Assembly (NCBI GenBank): GCA_030630395.1
Contig: DAOVNE010000086.1
Span: 1-6,324, forward strand
Source: Candidatus Eiseniibacteriota bacterium
Lineage (GTDB): Bacteria; Joyebacterota; Joyebacteria; Joyebacterales; Joyebacteraceae
DNA length: 6,324 bases
Direction: 5' to 3'
Under the pieces are notes generated by a model, which searched no databases, was not told where the DNA came from, and saw only the letters and a list, made by a program, of their open reading frames with translations. Both the position numbers and the translations under genes were made by a program. This document shows positions 5,948-6,324 of the stretch, in pieces. Every line of letters begins with the position of its first letter. The stretch's first letter is position 1.

Positions 5948-6324
5948 GCCCTGCTCACCAGGCCCTTCAACGGAGGCCTTATGCCCGTGTCGATGCTGGC
6001 GGAAGAAAGCTCTGCGGTGCTCGAATGTGCCGGATCGAACTATGTTGCCTCCGCCACCCTTGCAGAGCTTAATAAAGGGATGAAGCAGCCGGGGGATGCT
6101 ATTGGCGTGGTGGGCCTCCCGTGCCAGATTCTGGCTCTGAGGAAGATGCAGGCCTCAAAACACGAAACCGGGGCAAAGGGAGTAAAGCTCGTCATCGGGC
6201 TTTTCTGCACCTGGGCATTATCCTATAAGGGGTTCTACGAATTCCTCAGGGGAAAGGTCGATCCCTCATCAATCAAGCGAATAGACATCCCGCCTCCACC
6301 AGCCAACATCCTGGTGGTAGATAC
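5945..6324 (+). CDS. Coenzyme F420 hydrogenase/dehydrogenase beta-subunit (FrhB/FdhB) family protein; partial at both ends
   Basis: This is a fragment of the flavin- and iron-sulfur-containing family that passes electrons between F420 or other carriers and hydrogenase, formate dehydrogenase or heterodisulfide reductase complexes. Motifs in order: A-A-L-L-T-R-P (from 5945), C-A-G-S-N-Y-V-A-S, V-V-G-L-P-C-Q-I-L-A-L-R, I-G-L-F-C-T-W-A-L-S-Y, I-D-I-P-P-P-P-A-N. It runs off the right edge, before any C-terminal domain. The usual N-terminal 4Fe-4S cysteine motifs and the segment before A-A-L-L-T-R are missing. Upstream the frame is open back to an ATG at 5657, but that stretch is antisense to gltS and the tail remnants and shows no FrhB similarity. 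GC content falls to about 54%, and codons such as TTA, ATA, AAT, AAA and TCA appear that are scarce in the neighbours. The family call is strong; the partner complex is unknown. Confidence 0.85.

Noticed and set aside
5948..6030. Extension of the minus-strand sorting-tail frame upstream of 5947
   Set aside because: The frame stays open, but it is the codon-aligned antisense of the FrhB coding sequence and is His/Arg-rich, unlike a sorting-tail domain.

Overview
The window looks like a GC-rich bacterial genome fragment (roughly 60-70% GC over most of its length) from a lineage that marks exported proteins with a FlgD-Ig/Por-type C-terminal tail ending in K-L-x-L-L-[KR]. Such tails are typical of the FCB group and related candidate phyla (for example Eisenbacteria, Krumholzibacteria, Latescibacteria). 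This placement is inferred from the tails and composition only. I see no rRNA, tRNA, CRISPR array, insertion sequence or phage gene.

Layout. (1) 1-2022, plus strand: the 3' part of a large secreted multidomain protein that resembles the C-terminal half of a family 57 glycoside hydrolase. It carries an Ig-like region, a CBM25-type starch-binding module, a CBM9/DOMON-like region and a sorting tail. (2) 2114-3208, minus strand: a lipoprotein with the look of an uncharacterised clan GH-A TIM-barrel glycosidase, convergent with gene 1. (3) 3209-3363: a divergent control region. (4) 3364-4395, plus strand: a complete type I L-asparaginase. (5) 4411-5796, minus strand: a sodium/glutamate symporter of the GltS (ESS) family, convergent with the asparaginase and 15 nt away. 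Its N-terminal membrane helix lies upstream of any ATG, GTG or TTG; the best start is an ATC codon behind a perfect AGGAGG. (6) 5844-5947, minus strand: two tandem remnants of sorting-tail coding sequence, the first with an intact stop and the second decayed. (7) About 5945-6324, plus strand: part of a coenzyme F420 hydrogenase/dehydrogenase beta-subunit (FrhB/FdhB) family protein. Its homology begins abruptly inside the sorting-tail remnant, and its base composition and codon use differ from the rest.

Functionally, genes 1 and 2 fit extracellular or surface polysaccharide (probably alpha-glucan) degradation. Genes 4 and 5 fit acidic amino-acid metabolism (asparagine to aspartate, and sodium-driven glutamate uptake). 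The two pairs are not co-transcribed with one another. I did not find a convincing undescribed multi-gene system. The points most worth checking are the abrupt FrhB junction near 5945 (chimeric assembly or recombination), the start of gltS, the duplicated sorting-tail remnant and the orphan lipoprotein glycosidase.
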